64,000 nucleotides of DNA from an uncultured Clostridia bacterium (GTDB lineage: Bacteria; Bacillota; Clostridia; Christensenellales; Aristaeellaceae), in the NCBI GenBank assembly GCA_937894675.1, contig CALCQO010000022.1, positions 21,622 through 85,621 of the forward strand, given 5' to 3'. Position 1 is the stretch's first letter; every line of letters begins with the position of its first letter. Below, one piece after another: positions 1 through 8,988 of this stretch. A program made the translations under genes and the position numbers. The notes beneath the pieces are model-generated. The model saw only the letters and a program-made list of their open reading frames with translations. It was not told the DNA's origin and did not search any database.

Positions 1-793
1 GGGTAGCGATGCCAAAGTAGGCGCAGACAGCATAGGCCACGCTTTCAGCTTCTACCTCACGAGTGCCTCGGTCTTTGCGAAGGGCGCTCTCTTCCCGGCG
101 GTCAATGGCCAGTTGCTCCTTGGTGTGCAAGCGGGCATGGGTCAACTCGTGCAAAGCAGTGGAGATGGTCTGCACCTGGCTCATGCCTTCCTTGAGTACA
201 ATGCGCTTGTCGCTGTCTGAAAAGAAACCGTCCACATGGGGTGGAACAGTACCTATCTCAATGGGTACGGGCGATGAACGGCGCAGCGCTTCCAGAAAGG
301 CATCATATTGCGCTACATCGCCCGTCAGGTCGTTAGCCAACTGAGGCAGAGGCTTGCCTGCGGTCTGAGAGACATCAAAGACGCTCACTGGCCGAAAGAA
401 AGGAATGGTGACTACCTTTTGTACGGTCATGGGATTGCCATCCTGATCCAACACAGGCTCACGAGTCTTGGGATCTACCCGCTGGGTCTCCACCGTTTTC
501 TTCTTGGGCATGGGCGCAATGATGCGAATGGCCTTTTCACCACGCATCACATTGCGGGTGAACTGGTCACGCCACCTGTTGAAACCGGCTACCAGTGTGG
601 CATCCGGCTTTTGCAGGAAGATGAGCAGGGTATTGTTCAGAGAGTAGCGATGGAATCGGGACATGGTGCGCAGGTACTGGGCATACTTCTCGCTTTGGAA
701 CAGCTCCTGGATGCCCTTTTCGATGCCTGCTGTTAGCTCAGACAGGCGTTCTTTGACAGACGGTGTTCTGACTTCTGTACTCGTTTCAGACAT
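1..793 (-). CDS. ArdC-like antirestriction protein with metallopeptidase motif (partial)
   Basis: The N-terminal 264 residues of a protein that runs off the left edge. Residues about 10-130 resemble the ssDNA-binding domain of ArdC/LtrC proteins (an LLIFLQKPDATLVAGF-like segment, then a strand-rich part ending in FFRPVSVFDVSQT). A zincin motif, HELTH, follows near residue 220, with a downstream EAESVAY that could give the third zinc ligand. Such proteins are common cargo of clostridial ICEs and are thought to protect incoming single-stranded DNA or to act as antirestriction factors. The start is an ATG preceded by AAAGGAG. The C-terminus, often a larger polyvalent region, is not visible. Confidence 0.8.
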   Translation of the reverse strand, partial: MSETSTEVRTPSVKERLSELTAGIEKGIQELFQSEKYAQYLRTMSRFHRYSLNNTLLIFLQKPDATLVAGFNRWRDQFTRNVMRGEKAIRIIAPMPKKKTVETQRVDPKTREPVLDQDGNPMTVQKVVTIPFFRPVSVFDVSQTAGKPLPQLANDLTGDVAQYDAFLEALRRSSPVPIEIGTVPPHVDGFFSDSDKRIVLKEGMSQVQTISTALHELTHARLHTKEQLAIDRREESALRKDRGTREVEAESVAYAVCAYFGIAT

Positions 794-810
794 AACGGCT
801 CCTTTCCGAA

Positions 811-1305
811 TCAGCGCTCAGGGACACGGTGTTTCTTGTTTGGTTTATGCGCAGTTCCGCCAAAGGCTTCAGATAACATCAGAGATACTTGGTGCCTGCC
901 GATGTAACAAGCACCATTTTCCTGGTCAGCCAGCCGCTGGTTGCTTTCCTTGCTGCCTTGACTAAAGGGGCTGACGGTGTAGCCCCTCTCTCCCCGGCGC
1001 AGCACGATCAGTTCCTCTGTGCCTGGATGCACAGCGTGGCAGCGTTCAGTCAGCGGGATGGGATTACTAGGCGCATATCGAGTTCCATTTCGCTCCATGG
1101 TCTCTGCAAACTGGCAGATATGGAATACTTCATGCCCTACCTTCATGTGATATTCACCCATGTACTGGCAAGGGCGGATGCGCTCCTCACCATCTGGATA
1201 GGTCAAGCGAATGCTCTCACCGTCTGGGAGAAAAAACAGGTTGTTGTAGTCGCTGTCTATGAAACGGATGAATTTCGGCTCCTGCTGAGGTGTGGTATCT
1301 AGCAT
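811..1305 (-). CDS. LPD28-like small ICE protein
   Basis: A 164-residue protein. The start is set at the ATG encoding MLDTTPQQ, preceded by GGAAGG; the longer in-frame extension lacks a ribosome site and runs through the upstream terminator. Its first half (FIRFIDSDYNNLFFLPDG, then YPDGEER, a YMGEYH segment and HICQFAETMERNG) matches what I recall of the LPD28 polyvalent-protein-associated domain found on Firmicute mobile elements. The C-terminal 60 residues are basic and likely disordered. Function is unknown. It lies just upstream of the ArdC-like gene in the same direction, 17 bp apart, so the two are probably co-transcribed. Confidence 0.6.
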   Translation of the reverse strand: MLDTTPQQEPKFIRFIDSDYNNLFFLPDGESIRLTYPDGEERIRPCQYMGEYHMKVGHEVFHICQFAETMERNGTRYAPSNPIPLTERCHAVHPGTEELIVLRRGERGYTVSPFSQGSKESNQRLADQENGACYIGRHQVSLMLSEAFGGTAHKPNKKHRVPER

Positions 1306-1323
1306 AAAGTGAATTCCTTCCAA

Positions 1324-1350
1324 TAAAAAGCAGCCCGGTTTGGGGCTGCT
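1324..1350 (-). terminator. Rho-independent terminator after the toxin gene
   Basis: On the minus strand an 8-bp stem (AGCAGCCC / GGGCTGCT) with a six-base loop is followed by TTTTT. It lies between the toxin stop and the LPD28-like gene, so the toxin-antitoxin unit ends here. Confidence 0.8.
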
Positions 1351-1369
1351 CATGTTAGTAGAGATGCTG

Positions 1370-1702
1370 TTATATGAGTGCTGGCATGTCCCTTCGAGCA
1401 TATAGAATGCGCCTGATCTCCATCACATCGTCTATCACCACATAGAATACGATGTAGTTCTGTACATAGATACGGTAGTACAGTTGCTGTCTATTTCTGT
1501 TTGAGGGAAAAGGTTCAAATGCTTCAGCACAGGTCGTTCGCTGATAGATGGCATCCTCTACGGCTTGCAACAGATTTTCAGCGGCATCCGGGTTTTCCAG
1601 CTGAACGCTGATGTAATCCACAATCTGCTGAAGGTCTTCTTCAAACAGCGGCAGGTAGCGCAAATGGTAGCGTTTATTTTCTGGGAATACGTCCTTTGAC
1701 AC
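1370..1702 (-). CDS. ParE/RelE-family toxin
   Basis: A 110-residue protein of the ParE/RelE fold: YHLRYLPLFEEDLQQIVDYI at the N-terminus, a helix with NPDAAENLLQAVEDAI, and a strand-rich C-terminus (YYRIYVQNYIVFYVV, then EIRRILYARRDM). Toxins of this family either block gyrase (ParE) or cleave mRNA on the ribosome (RelE); the sequence does not decide. I prefer the GTG start at 1702: an AGGAGG sits nine bases before it, whereas the ATG at 1720 has that AGGAGG inside its own coding sequence. The gene overlaps the antitoxin by 29 bp, so it is translationally coupled. It probably stabilises the ICE. Confidence 0.85.
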   Translation of the reverse strand: MSKDVFPENKRYHLRYLPLFEEDLQQIVDYISVQLENPDAAENLLQAVEDAIYQRTTCAEAFEPFPSNRNRQQLYYRIYVQNYIVFYVVIDDVMEIRRILYARRDMPALI

Positions 1703-1934
1703 GAGCGAAAACCTCCTCATGTGTATACCGCACAGGGGATGCTGCGGCGGCCTGGTCGGCTTCGTCCAGTTTCTGCTCGATGTCCTGGGTCAGGGCTGTG
1801 TATTGCTCCAGACTCAACACCACCATGGAGCCATAGCCATTTTTGGTCAGGTATACAGGCTTTCCACCCTTGACGGTCTCCTCGATGTCCCGAAAATTAT
1901 TGCGCAAATCGGATACAGGCCGGATATCAATCAT
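1674..1934 (-). CDS. Phd/YefM-family antitoxin
   Basis: An 86-residue protein starting MIDIRPVSDLRNNF, the standard Phd/YefM N-terminus, with EETVKGGKPVYLTKNGYGSM and VVLSLEQYTAL, the core of the Phd DNA-binding fold. The acidic C-terminal half should wrap and neutralise the toxin encoded next. The ATG at 1934 follows AAAGGAGG and is chosen over an ATG 45 bp upstream. Antitoxins of this family also bind their own promoter with the toxin as co-repressor, so autoregulation is likely; no clear operator palindrome was identified. Confidence 0.87.
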   Translation of the reverse strand: MIDIRPVSDLRNNFRDIEETVKGGKPVYLTKNGYGSMVVLSLEQYTALTQDIEQKLDEADQAAAASPVRYTHEEVFARVKGRIPRK

Positions 1935-1975
1935 GTTCTCGCCTCCTTTAGGCTCTGCTTTATGGCGTAATTCTA

Positions 1976-2194
1976 TCATGATTGCGCCATGCTTGCAAGG
2001 GGCGAATGCTTGAAGGCAAGCAAACCTGCATCTGCAACAACCTTTTGCAGCTGGGCAAAGGGGTTGTGTTTCTCAGCTGATTCCTCGTTTTCCTGCTCCT
2101 TGGTTTCTTCTGTATCCTTTATAGATTCCCGCTTTCCCGGCAGCGGTTTTTGTCGCATGAGGCGTTCTAAGTAATTATCGGTGAAGTTGGTCAT
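1976..2194 (-). CDS. Small hydrophilic ICE protein, function unknown
   Basis: A 72-residue charged protein (KRESIKDTEETKEQENEESAEKHNP in its centre) with a short hydrophobic C-terminus. Its ATG overlaps the stop of the DUF4366 gene as ATGA and follows GGAGGAGCC. It is therefore the last gene of the DUF4315-DUF4366 group. I do not recognise a family; small acidic proteins at this position are common in related elements. Confidence 0.6.
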   Translation of the reverse strand: MTNFTDNYLERLMRQKPLPGKRESIKDTEETKEQENEESAEKHNPFAQLQKVVADAGLLAFKHSPLASMAQS

Positions 2195-2964
2195 GATGGC
2201 TCCTCCTCGTCCAATTCATCCTCATCATCTTCATAGGGTTCTTCTTCATAATCATCATCAAATTCAGGGATTCCAGCCTGCTTGGGCTTGCCACTACCCT
2301 TCATGCGCTTGAAGTAGAACAAGCCGCCGCCTCCTGCTACAGCCAACACCAATAACAGGATGATACCGCCCATTCCGCTGCCTTTGCTGACAGGCTCTGG
2401 TACAGGAGTTGGTTCAGGGGTGGCAACAGGTTTGGGCGTTGGCGTAGGCGCAATGCCCTTGCATTCGCTCATGTCTTTCTTGCAGACAGGACAGGCAGTA
2501 TTGACCGCTCCTGGTTGACACTTATCTTTACAGGTGCAGCTTTGGGTCAAACCTTCTTTTTCATCGTCCGCCAACAGGCTCATCAGGTCTGCCTCATCTA
2601 CCTTATTGAGGAAAAAGGTATCGAACTGTTCCCCGGCAGTATCGGTGGGCTTGTCATAGTCAATGACCAGGAAGAAAGGATTGCCCTTGCGGGTTTCCAA
2701 GGTAACGAACTGCTTATTGGTGTGTTTGTCATACAGCAAGTCACGGGTGGTGGCATTGCCATCCACGCTCAAGGGACTGCCGGTAGCAAAGGTGGCAGGA
2801 GTAGGCGTGGCCGCTTGGTATTGGTTGTGATAAGGATCAGGTGTCCAATGGGGAATGTCCTCACAGAAAATGTATTCTGAGTAGTCAATTTCCTCTGCCA
2901 TGGTGCCTACCATGAGGGACAGCAACAGAAGAATCACAAGAACGACAGACAGCCCTTTATTCAT
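2191..2964 (-). CDS. CD1107-family (DUF4366) mobile element membrane protein
   Basis: A 257-residue protein with an N-terminal signal segment (residues 1-23, ending GTMAEE), an extracytoplasmic domain with a cysteine group (CTCKDKCQPGAVNTACPVCK), a Pro/Thr linker with TPTP repeats, a transmembrane helix at about residues 203-222, and a very acidic cytoplasmic tail. This layout is that of the DUF4366/CD1107 family found only in clostridial conjugative elements, beside VirB4. It is presumed to be part of the cell-surface side of the mating apparatus. The start follows the overlapping DUF4315 stop by translational coupling (8-bp overlap). Confidence 0.85.
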   Translation of the reverse strand: MNKGLSVVLVILLLLSLMVGTMAEEIDYSEYIFCEDIPHWTPDPYHNQYQAATPTPATFATGSPLSVDGNATTRDLLYDKHTNKQFVTLETRKGNPFFLVIDYDKPTDTAGEQFDTFFLNKVDEADLMSLLADDEKEGLTQSCTCKDKCQPGAVNTACPVCKKDMSECKGIAPTPTPKPVATPEPTPVPEPVSKGSGMGGIILLLVLAVAGGGGLFYFKRMKGSGKPKQAGIPEFDDDYEEEPYEDDEDELDEEEPS

Positions 2965-3202
2965 GGTCAGGCACTCCCTTCAATAATGGTTGGTGGATGG
3001 GCAGGGATTGGGTTTTGGATAGTTTCAGTAGCTCAGCCAAGGTTTCCGGCGTAACGGCGAACTCCGTGAGCATTTGCAGCATTTGGGTGTTGTGGATTTC
3101 CGCTCGACGCTTGAGGTAACCATCTTGGTTGGCCTGCACAACAGCAAGCCGTTTGCCGTTGCTCTCAATCAGGCGGTTGAGCTTCTTTAGTTCTTTGTCC
3201 AT
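2957..3202 (-). CDS. DUF4315 family protein
   Basis: An 81-residue protein beginning MDKELKKLNRLIESN, with a short coiled coil at residues 1-35 and the typical DUF4315 helix MLQMLTEFAVTPETLAELL. Members always sit between the NlpC/P60 hydrolase and DUF4366 genes of CTn elements, as here. The role is unknown; a structural part of the transfer complex is a reasonable guess from its constant position. The start follows AAGGAGAACAGC. Confidence 0.83.
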   Translation of the reverse strand: MDKELKKLNRLIESNGKRLAVVQANQDGYLKRRAEIHNTQMLQMLTEFAVTPETLAELLKLSKTQSLPIHQPLLKGVPDHE

Positions 3203-3232
3203 GCTGTTCTCCTTGTGTATGAGGCTTTGACC

Positions 3233-5014
3233 TTAGTTTGGTATGCGCCCAAAGGCATAGAAGTGCTCGATGTGGTAGGGGTCATCGATGGGGGTGTACT
3301 GGATGGGATCGCCGCAGTGAATCATCGTGTTCTGGTTGACCATGATGCCCACATGGGTCACATCGTTGTCTGCCTCAAAGGTCTTGGTGAAGAAAATGAG
3401 GTCGCCAGGTCGCACTTCCTCAGGCTGAAGGACAGTGCTATGGTCGTAGAGCCCTTGAGAACCCAGACGGCCAATGTTCCATCCCGACTGATTGAGCACC
3501 CAGCTGACAAAGCCAGAGCAGTCAAAGGAAGTGGTGGGGCTGGCACCGCCCCAGACATAGGGAAAGCCCAGGTATTTAACAGCTTCCTCCATGATGGCAG
3601 CAAAGGTTGGGTCATTCAGGTCTTCTGGTGGAATCTCATACTCCGGGTATTCGGCTACCAGGTATTTGTGCGGATAGGGTGAACCAGGGAATAAATCAGG
3701 ACGGTTACCCACTTGGGACATGTACATGGCGTATAGGCCCATCTGTTGGCGGCTCATCAGGTAAACAGGCAGATGGGAGAGGTTGAAGTTTTCGATCTCT
3801 ACATGCACGGTGCGATACTGATAGGGAATGGACGCTTCGTACTGATAGTATTCAGGCACCCATTGGTTGGTGTAGGGATCTTTTACATAGCGGATGCCTG
3901 TCTGCCACTCAGTGCGGTATCTGGTTTCAGTGGTGACGCTTTCTGTGCGGATGTATTGGCGCTCAAAGATGGTTTTCAATAGGCCCACCACCTCGTCGAT
4001 TGTCCAAGGCTTGGCATTCTTGAGGGCAGTAAGCATGGAGATGAGCACATAGGGGTCGTGTTCCAGCTTGTCACTGTCGATGGTGACGGCATCGTACTCC
4101 GGGTGCAGCAATAGGTAGTTGTCCAGCTCGTACTGCAGATCGGTTTCCATCTGTTTGTACATGGCTTCTGCCGCCTTCATGTCACTATCCTCTGATGGAT
4201 AGGTGGCAGAAGCGATGGAGGTAAGGGTACCTTCCAACAGCACCGAGCAGGAGGACAGACTGTTCATCACCAATAGCAACATAGCAAAGAGACCGCCTAC
4301 CAGCAGCGCAGAGCGCTTCTTTTTGCGTAGAAAGTCCAAACCCCGGCTTAGCTTGTTGCGGGTCTTCTCTACTAACGTGGCTCCCGCCTTGGCTGTCTGT
4401 GTGGTGCCTTGCCTGGCAGCTGCACGGTACTGCTTTTGAATGGCTTTTCGCTGCTGCCAACGGGAAATGGGATTGCTGGCAAAGGTGGGCTGGTCTGGAT
4501 GAGCAGCCGAAGCCTTGGAGCCTGGTTTGCCGGAACGAGAACTGGCGGTGCTGGTCGCATCACCCTCTGCCTGTGTGCCACGCTGGGCTTTCAGCTTGCG
4601 GTTTTGCCGGGTGTTGCGTACCAAGCGGGTGGTGCTGCTTATGCTTCGTTGTGTGCTATGAGCAGCTTCCAGCCCGGTATTATCCTCCTCATGCCGTTCC
4701 ATCTCGTGATGCATGGTGCCACTGACCGCCTTTAGGGGGAGCGGGACTGCCTTCTTACGTCCCACTTTGGGCACATCCATGTCCGGGTTCTCCTCAAAAA
4801 AAAGACGATGTGCATTTTTGCGCTTCGTCTTTTGCTGGGTGCCCTGCTTTTTATCTTGGCTTTCTTTTTTTCCATCAAGTGCAGAGGAGGATTTTGCTGG
4901 TGGTGATTTGCCTCTGGTTTTGCTCTTGTTTGATGCTTTTTCTTCGGGCTGTACAGGGGCTTCCCGTTCCAATTCCTCCTTGCTGAACTGTAAAGAGGAT
5001 GGTTTCTTGTTCAT
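3233..5014 (-). CDS. CD1108-family NlpC/P60 cell-wall hydrolase of the conjugation system
   Basis: A 593-residue protein with a long, basic, low-complexity cytoplasmic N-terminus (residues 1-230), one transmembrane helix near 238-258, an extracellular middle domain, and a C-terminal NlpC/P60 peptidase domain. The active-site cysteine is in the DCSGF motif near residue 499 and the catalytic histidine in VTHVGIM further on. It should cut peptidoglycan peptides so that the mating channel can cross the wall, as Tn916 Orf14/CwlT does. The family is called CD1108. It is followed 12 bp downstream of the virB4 stop, in the same operon. Confidence 0.9.
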   Translation of the reverse strand: MNKKPSSLQFSKEELEREAPVQPEEKASNKSKTRGKSPPAKSSSALDGKKESQDKKQGTQQKTKRKNAHRLFFEENPDMDVPKVGRKKAVPLPLKAVSGTMHHEMERHEEDNTGLEAAHSTQRSISSTTRLVRNTRQNRKLKAQRGTQAEGDATSTASSRSGKPGSKASAAHPDQPTFASNPISRWQQRKAIQKQYRAAARQGTTQTAKAGATLVEKTRNKLSRGLDFLRKKKRSALLVGGLFAMLLLVMNSLSSCSVLLEGTLTSIASATYPSEDSDMKAAEAMYKQMETDLQYELDNYLLLHPEYDAVTIDSDKLEHDPYVLISMLTALKNAKPWTIDEVVGLLKTIFERQYIRTESVTTETRYRTEWQTGIRYVKDPYTNQWVPEYYQYEASIPYQYRTVHVEIENFNLSHLPVYLMSRQQMGLYAMYMSQVGNRPDLFPGSPYPHKYLVAEYPEYEIPPEDLNDPTFAAIMEEAVKYLGFPYVWGGASPTTSFDCSGFVSWVLNQSGWNIGRLGSQGLYDHSTVLQPEEVRPGDLIFFTKTFEADNDVTHVGIMVNQNTMIHCGDPIQYTPIDDPYHIEHFYAFGRIPN

Positions 5015-5026
5015 ACATCCTCCTTG

Positions 5027-7444
5027 TTATGCGTTGGTTTCTTGCAGCTTGGTGGTCATGATGCGGTATAGCTCGGTGTCCTTGGGGAAGCGGTCTACAA
5101 AGGGCAAAATGACATGGCCGTAGAACAATAGTCCCTCGCCTTCCCCGGAATGGGTGACATAGGATAGCTGATGGGGAGAGATGTTCAGTTGCTTGGCCAG
5201 AATCTGCCTATCACCGGATGCCTGGTTGAGCATGTAGATGTAGTCGCTATTTTCAAAGATGTTTTCCACTTCACGGGAGGACAACAAGTCTTTGACGTTT
5301 TGGGTGATGCCTGTGGGAATACCGCCCCATTTCCTGAATCGTTTCCAGATTTCCACTGAATATGCAGCGGTCTGCTCTTCCTTTAAGAGCAGGTGAAACT
5401 CATCAATGTAGTAGCGGGTTGCTCGGCGCTCGGCTCGGTTAACGGTAACCCGGTTCCACACCTGATCCTGCACCACCAGCATGCCCAATTTCTTGAGCTG
5501 CTTGCCCAGTTCTTTGATGTCATAGCAGACAATGCGGTTATCGATGTTGACATTGGTGCGGTGGTTAAACACATTCAAAGACCCTGTTACATAGATTTCC
5601 AGCGCTGTTGCGATATACTGCGCTTCCTTTTCCTCCTGTTTGCGCAAGGCATTGTACAGATCGCCCAAGATGGGCATGTTTTCAGGTGCTGGGTTACTGA
5701 GGTAGCCGTTGTACACCGTGCGCACACAGCGGTCGATGATGGTCTTTTCCACAGGCTTCAGCCCATCCTTGCCGCCTACGATTAATTCACACAGGGACAG
5801 GATGAAATCGCTCTTGAGAGCCAAGGGGTTTTCATCGTCCGAATAGTTGAGGTTCAGATCCATGGGATTGATATAGTTGTCCGAGGTGGGCGAGATGCGG
5901 ATGACTTGACCGCTGAACGCTTCAACCAGCGGGTAGTATTCCGATTCCGGGTCGCAGATGATGACATCATCCTTGGTAACCAGAATAACATTGGTGATTT
6001 CCCTTTTAGCAGAGAAGGATTTACCAGCACCGGGTGTACCCAGAATCAAGCCGTTGGGGTTCTTCAATAGCTTTCTGTCCACCATGATCAGGTTGTTGGA
6101 AAGGGCGTTCAGGCCACAGTACAATGCTTCCTGCCCAGACTGAAACAGTTCCTGGGTGGTAAAGGGTACGAAGATGGCGGTGCTGGATGTGGTCAATCCA
6201 CGGTGAATGGTGATGAGGTTTTGCCCCAAAGGCAGGCTGCTCATCAGCCCATCTTCCTGTTGGTAATCCAAGCGGGTCAAGGCACAGTTGTATTTTTGTG
6301 CAATGCTGGATGCTTGAAACACATTGTTGTCCAGCTGCTGACGGGAATCTGCCGTGTTCATCACCAGGAAGGTAACCAGGAACATGCGCTCATTGCGGCT
6401 TTGCAAGTCCTGCAACAGCTTTTTAGCCTCCGTGCCATAGGTAGCCAGGTCGGAGGGGATGATGTCCATGTCATAGCCGCTGCGAATAGCTTTTTTCTGT
6501 TCCTCAATCTTCATTTTGTCCAGGTCGGTGATTTTTCGCTTGATGGTCTTGATGGCGTTCATCTGGTCGATGGAACGGATGTGCAGCGACACCACCAGGC
6601 TGGATTCCATGTCCAGAAAGTCAGCCAGCATGCGGTCGTTGAGTTCGGGAGCCAGGATTTGCACAAAGGACACCGCGCCAAACTTCTTGCCCATGCGGAA
6701 CATACGCCCATGCTTAAACTCAAAGCCCGATGGGGCCACGAAATCTTTTGTAGACAGCCCGGAAGAAGGAAGCCAATCCCAGGAGAAGTGAAAGCGCTCC
6801 TGCTCATCCATGTGAAAGACGCTGTGCAGCACTTCCAGCCTTTCCTTGCCATTCATGGATTCTGCGGATACACCCAGGCGCTTGAAGTTGTTGAGGATAT
6901 CGTTCTCGATGCGCTCCAGGCGAGGCTTGGCTGTCTTGATACTGTCTGCCTCAATGCCAAAGGTCAGGTACTTGGTTTTGACCAGGCCGTTGTTTCCCTT
7001 AGCCAGTTGATCCCGCAGCATCTGTGCATACTCTTCTCGGATGCTGTCATAGGCATCTTCCTGTCTTTCAAGCCAAATGGCTTCCCCGCTGCTTTCACTG
7101 CTGACTGATAAGTTCAGGAAGGACAACTGAAAGTGGATGGAGCTGTCGAAGTAGTTGAGAAAATCGCACCAGCCCTCAAAGATGGCTGTTTTATCCTCAT
7201 TTTGGGATAGTTGGTAGTTGATGTCATGGAAGCTAACGCTCTTGGTATAATGGTTTTCCGTCACCTGGCAGATGCCATCTGGCAGCATCCGAAGGTAAGG
7301 GATGCTGTCCTGGGTGCTAAGTTTATGCTTGCCCTGTGGCTGGGCACGGGCTATGGCTGCTGCAATGTGCTTACGCTCTGCCCGGCTGAGCTTGCGGGCA
7401 GGCGTTCTATGGGCCTTTTCTCTTTGTTTTCCCTTGGCGGACAA
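5027..7444 (-). CDS. VirB4/TraE-family conjugation ATPase (CD1110 family)
   Basis: An 805-residue ATPase that powers assembly and substrate transfer in the type IV secretion channel. It has a Walker A motif, GTPGAGKSFSAK, at about residues 469-480, then DVIICDPESEYYPL soon after, and a C-terminal RecA-like half with YYIDEFHLLL as the Walker B region. The start is taken as TTG at 7444, nine bases after AGGAGG; it overlaps prgI by 38 bp. An in-frame ATG 66 bp upstream has no ribosome site and would extend the protein with unrelated residues. The TTG start may keep ATPase levels low. Confidence 0.92.
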   Translation of the reverse strand: MSAKGKQREKAHRTPARKLSRAERKHIAAAIARAQPQGKHKLSTQDSIPYLRMLPDGICQVTENHYTKSVSFHDINYQLSQNEDKTAIFEGWCDFLNYFDSSIHFQLSFLNLSVSSESSGEAIWLERQEDAYDSIREEYAQMLRDQLAKGNNGLVKTKYLTFGIEADSIKTAKPRLERIENDILNNFKRLGVSAESMNGKERLEVLHSVFHMDEQERFHFSWDWLPSSGLSTKDFVAPSGFEFKHGRMFRMGKKFGAVSFVQILAPELNDRMLADFLDMESSLVVSLHIRSIDQMNAIKTIKRKITDLDKMKIEEQKKAIRSGYDMDIIPSDLATYGTEAKKLLQDLQSRNERMFLVTFLVMNTADSRQQLDNNVFQASSIAQKYNCALTRLDYQQEDGLMSSLPLGQNLITIHRGLTTSSTAIFVPFTTQELFQSGQEALYCGLNALSNNLIMVDRKLLKNPNGLILGTPGAGKSFSAKREITNVILVTKDDVIICDPESEYYPLVEAFSGQVIRISPTSDNYINPMDLNLNYSDDENPLALKSDFILSLCELIVGGKDGLKPVEKTIIDRCVRTVYNGYLSNPAPENMPILGDLYNALRKQEEKEAQYIATALEIYVTGSLNVFNHRTNVNIDNRIVCYDIKELGKQLKKLGMLVVQDQVWNRVTVNRAERRATRYYIDEFHLLLKEEQTAAYSVEIWKRFRKWGGIPTGITQNVKDLLSSREVENIFENSDYIYMLNQASGDRQILAKQLNISPHQLSYVTHSGEGEGLLFYGHVILPFVDRFPKDTELYRIMTTKLQETNA

Positions 7445-7796
7445 TCTGTTGCACCTCCTTGTCCAGTTGATGCTGTCTTTCCAATAAGATATAGAAATTG
7501 CAGGTGGCATACCTGCGCTGCTTGGGCTTTATGAAGAACACAGACAGCATATTGCGGATGATGACTTCCAGAGGCTGTCCGTTCTTCTCGTACATGGCTA
7601 GCAAAAATGCAGGTAGCATGACAAGTACCATACAAAACGCCGCCACGCTGGTGCCAGCACTGTCCTTTAGTAAAAAGAACAGCGGCACACCGATGAGAGC
7701 GCCTGCACCAAAGCAGATGAGCTGCCGCTTGGTCAGGCCGAAGAACACCTTGGTTTTCACCTTGGTCAAATCCTTGGGCACGGGGACATAAGCCAT
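7407..7796 (-). CDS. PrgI-family conjugation membrane protein
   Basis: A 129-residue protein starting MAYVPVPKDLTKVKTKVFFGLTKRQ, the conserved PrgI beginning, with two adjacent transmembrane helices (about residues 30-48 and 52-70) and a soluble C-terminal helix. PrgI proteins correspond to VirB3 and anchor VirB4 at the membrane. The gene is directly upstream of virB4, which fits. The start follows AAAGGAGG. Confidence 0.88.
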   Translation of the reverse strand: MAYVPVPKDLTKVKTKVFFGLTKRQLICFGAGALIGVPLFFLLKDSAGTSVAAFCMVLVMLPAFLLAMYEKNGQPLEVIIRNMLSVFFIKPKQRRYATCNFYILLERQHQLDKEVQQIVRQGKTKRKGP

Positions 7797-7832
7797 CCTT
7801 TTTCCTCCTTTCCTGATGTGTTGTAAAGAACC

Positions 7833-8705
7833 TTAATGGGCATTGAAAACACTCTTGGCAAGGGAGCTGGTCTTAAATAATGTGAAGCACAAGAGCACCG
7901 TGTAGCCCACACAAGTCCAGACCGCTGCTGAAATATCCTCCATCTGCCCGATGTTGCCAATAAGAACCGCATAGATGGCCACACAGATCAAGATGAGGAA
8001 GGCTTGAAAGGCCAGGGCGAGCAGGGAGCGGATATAGTTTTGACCCATGTTGCCCGATTCGTGGCTGAGCATGGTGGCCATGGGAATGGGTGCTATGGAG
8101 GTAATGAGGTAGATCTCTATCATGCGCCCATAAACAATGACAAAGATGCAGATGTTCAGCGCCCAGATGGTTATGCCCACCAGGGAGGTTTCCAGCCACA
8201 TGCTGAACAACTTGCCCAGGTTCATCTCCAGCAGCCTGCCTTCCAGGTTGCCCACGATGCTATCGATGTTCAGGTTGGCATCTGCCACGATGATGCCCGC
8301 AGCGTTGTTGACCACGCTTTGCCCGGCTTCAAAGATGCCCATGATGATGGCCCAGGTATTGGTCAGGATGAGGATGGCTCCGGCGGTCTTGAACATCCAC
8401 TTGAAGAACATGAAGGTGTCCACATCCCCGTGCATGTTGTTCTTTTCAATGATCATGTTGATAAGTTCATAGGTCATCACAAAAGCCAGGATCAATCCAG
8501 CAATGGGGATGACCACGGTGGTGGACAGGTTGCGGATCATGCTGTACACACCAGCGTTCCAGCCTTGAGGGGTCATGCCCACTTGGGTAGCGATTTCACC
8601 CACACGGGTATTGACATTATCAAACAACCCCGTCAGGTTGGAGATGATGCCGCCCACCAGGATTTCTTTGAGCCATTGCTCCAATGCGTCCTTGATGAAG
8701 TTCAA
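7833..8705 (-). CDS. VirB6/TrbL-like polytopic mating-channel protein
   Basis: A 290-residue membrane protein with about six hydrophobic segments, starting NFIKDALEQWLKEILVGG and containing PIAGLILAFVMTYELINMI and ITSIAPIPMATMLSHES. These are signatures of the VirB6/TrbL protein of Gram-positive CTn elements, which forms the inner-membrane part of the DNA channel. The start is set at TTG 8705, seven bases after AAAGGAGG; the in-frame ATG 30 bp upstream would place that ribosome site inside the gene. It lies between Maff2 and prgI. Confidence 0.87.
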   Translation of the reverse strand: MNFIKDALEQWLKEILVGGIISNLTGLFDNVNTRVGEIATQVGMTPQGWNAGVYSMIRNLSTTVVIPIAGLILAFVMTYELINMIIEKNNMHGDVDTFMFFKWMFKTAGAILILTNTWAIIMGIFEAGQSVVNNAAGIIVADANLNIDSIVGNLEGRLLEMNLGKLFSMWLETSLVGITIWALNICIFVIVYGRMIEIYLITSIAPIPMATMLSHESGNMGQNYIRSLLALAFQAFLILICVAIYAVLIGNIGQMEDISAAVWTCVGYTVLLCFTLFKTSSLAKSVFNAH

Positions 8706-8772
8706 AGATGACCCTCCTTTCTGCGCCCTCCCCAAGAGGGGGAGGGCGCATGGTCAGTGCGCCTTGGAGGGC

Positions 8773-8988
8773 TTAACCGAATAGACCAGATAGCAGGGGC
8801 ACCAGGGTGATGCCAATCAGGGCGACGCCACCGCCTGCCATGAGCTGCTTCATGCCCTGACTTTTTGCGCCAGGGTTATCGTTACCGTAACCTTCCAGCA
8901 GGTTGATGGCACCCCAGATGCCAAGGCCTGCGCCCAAGGCGATAACCAAGGTCTGCAAAACACCGACTGCGCTGTTGAAAAATTCCAT
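8773..8988 (-). CDS. Maff2 family mobile element protein
   Basis: A 71-residue protein with two hydrophobic segments (residues 8-28 and 48-68) around a short polar loop, GYGNDNPGAKSQGMKQLM. This is the Maff2 family, probably a VirB2/pilin-like or small channel protein of CTn elements, encoded always just before VirB6. Translation signal: AGAAGGAGATATACAT ends one base before the ATG, a very strong site that resembles the phage T7 gene 10 leader and suits a highly expressed structural subunit. Confidence 0.87.
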   Translation of the reverse strand: MEFFNSAVGVLQTLVIALGAGLGIWGAINLLEGYGNDNPGAKSQGMKQLMAGGGVALIGITLVPLLSGLFG

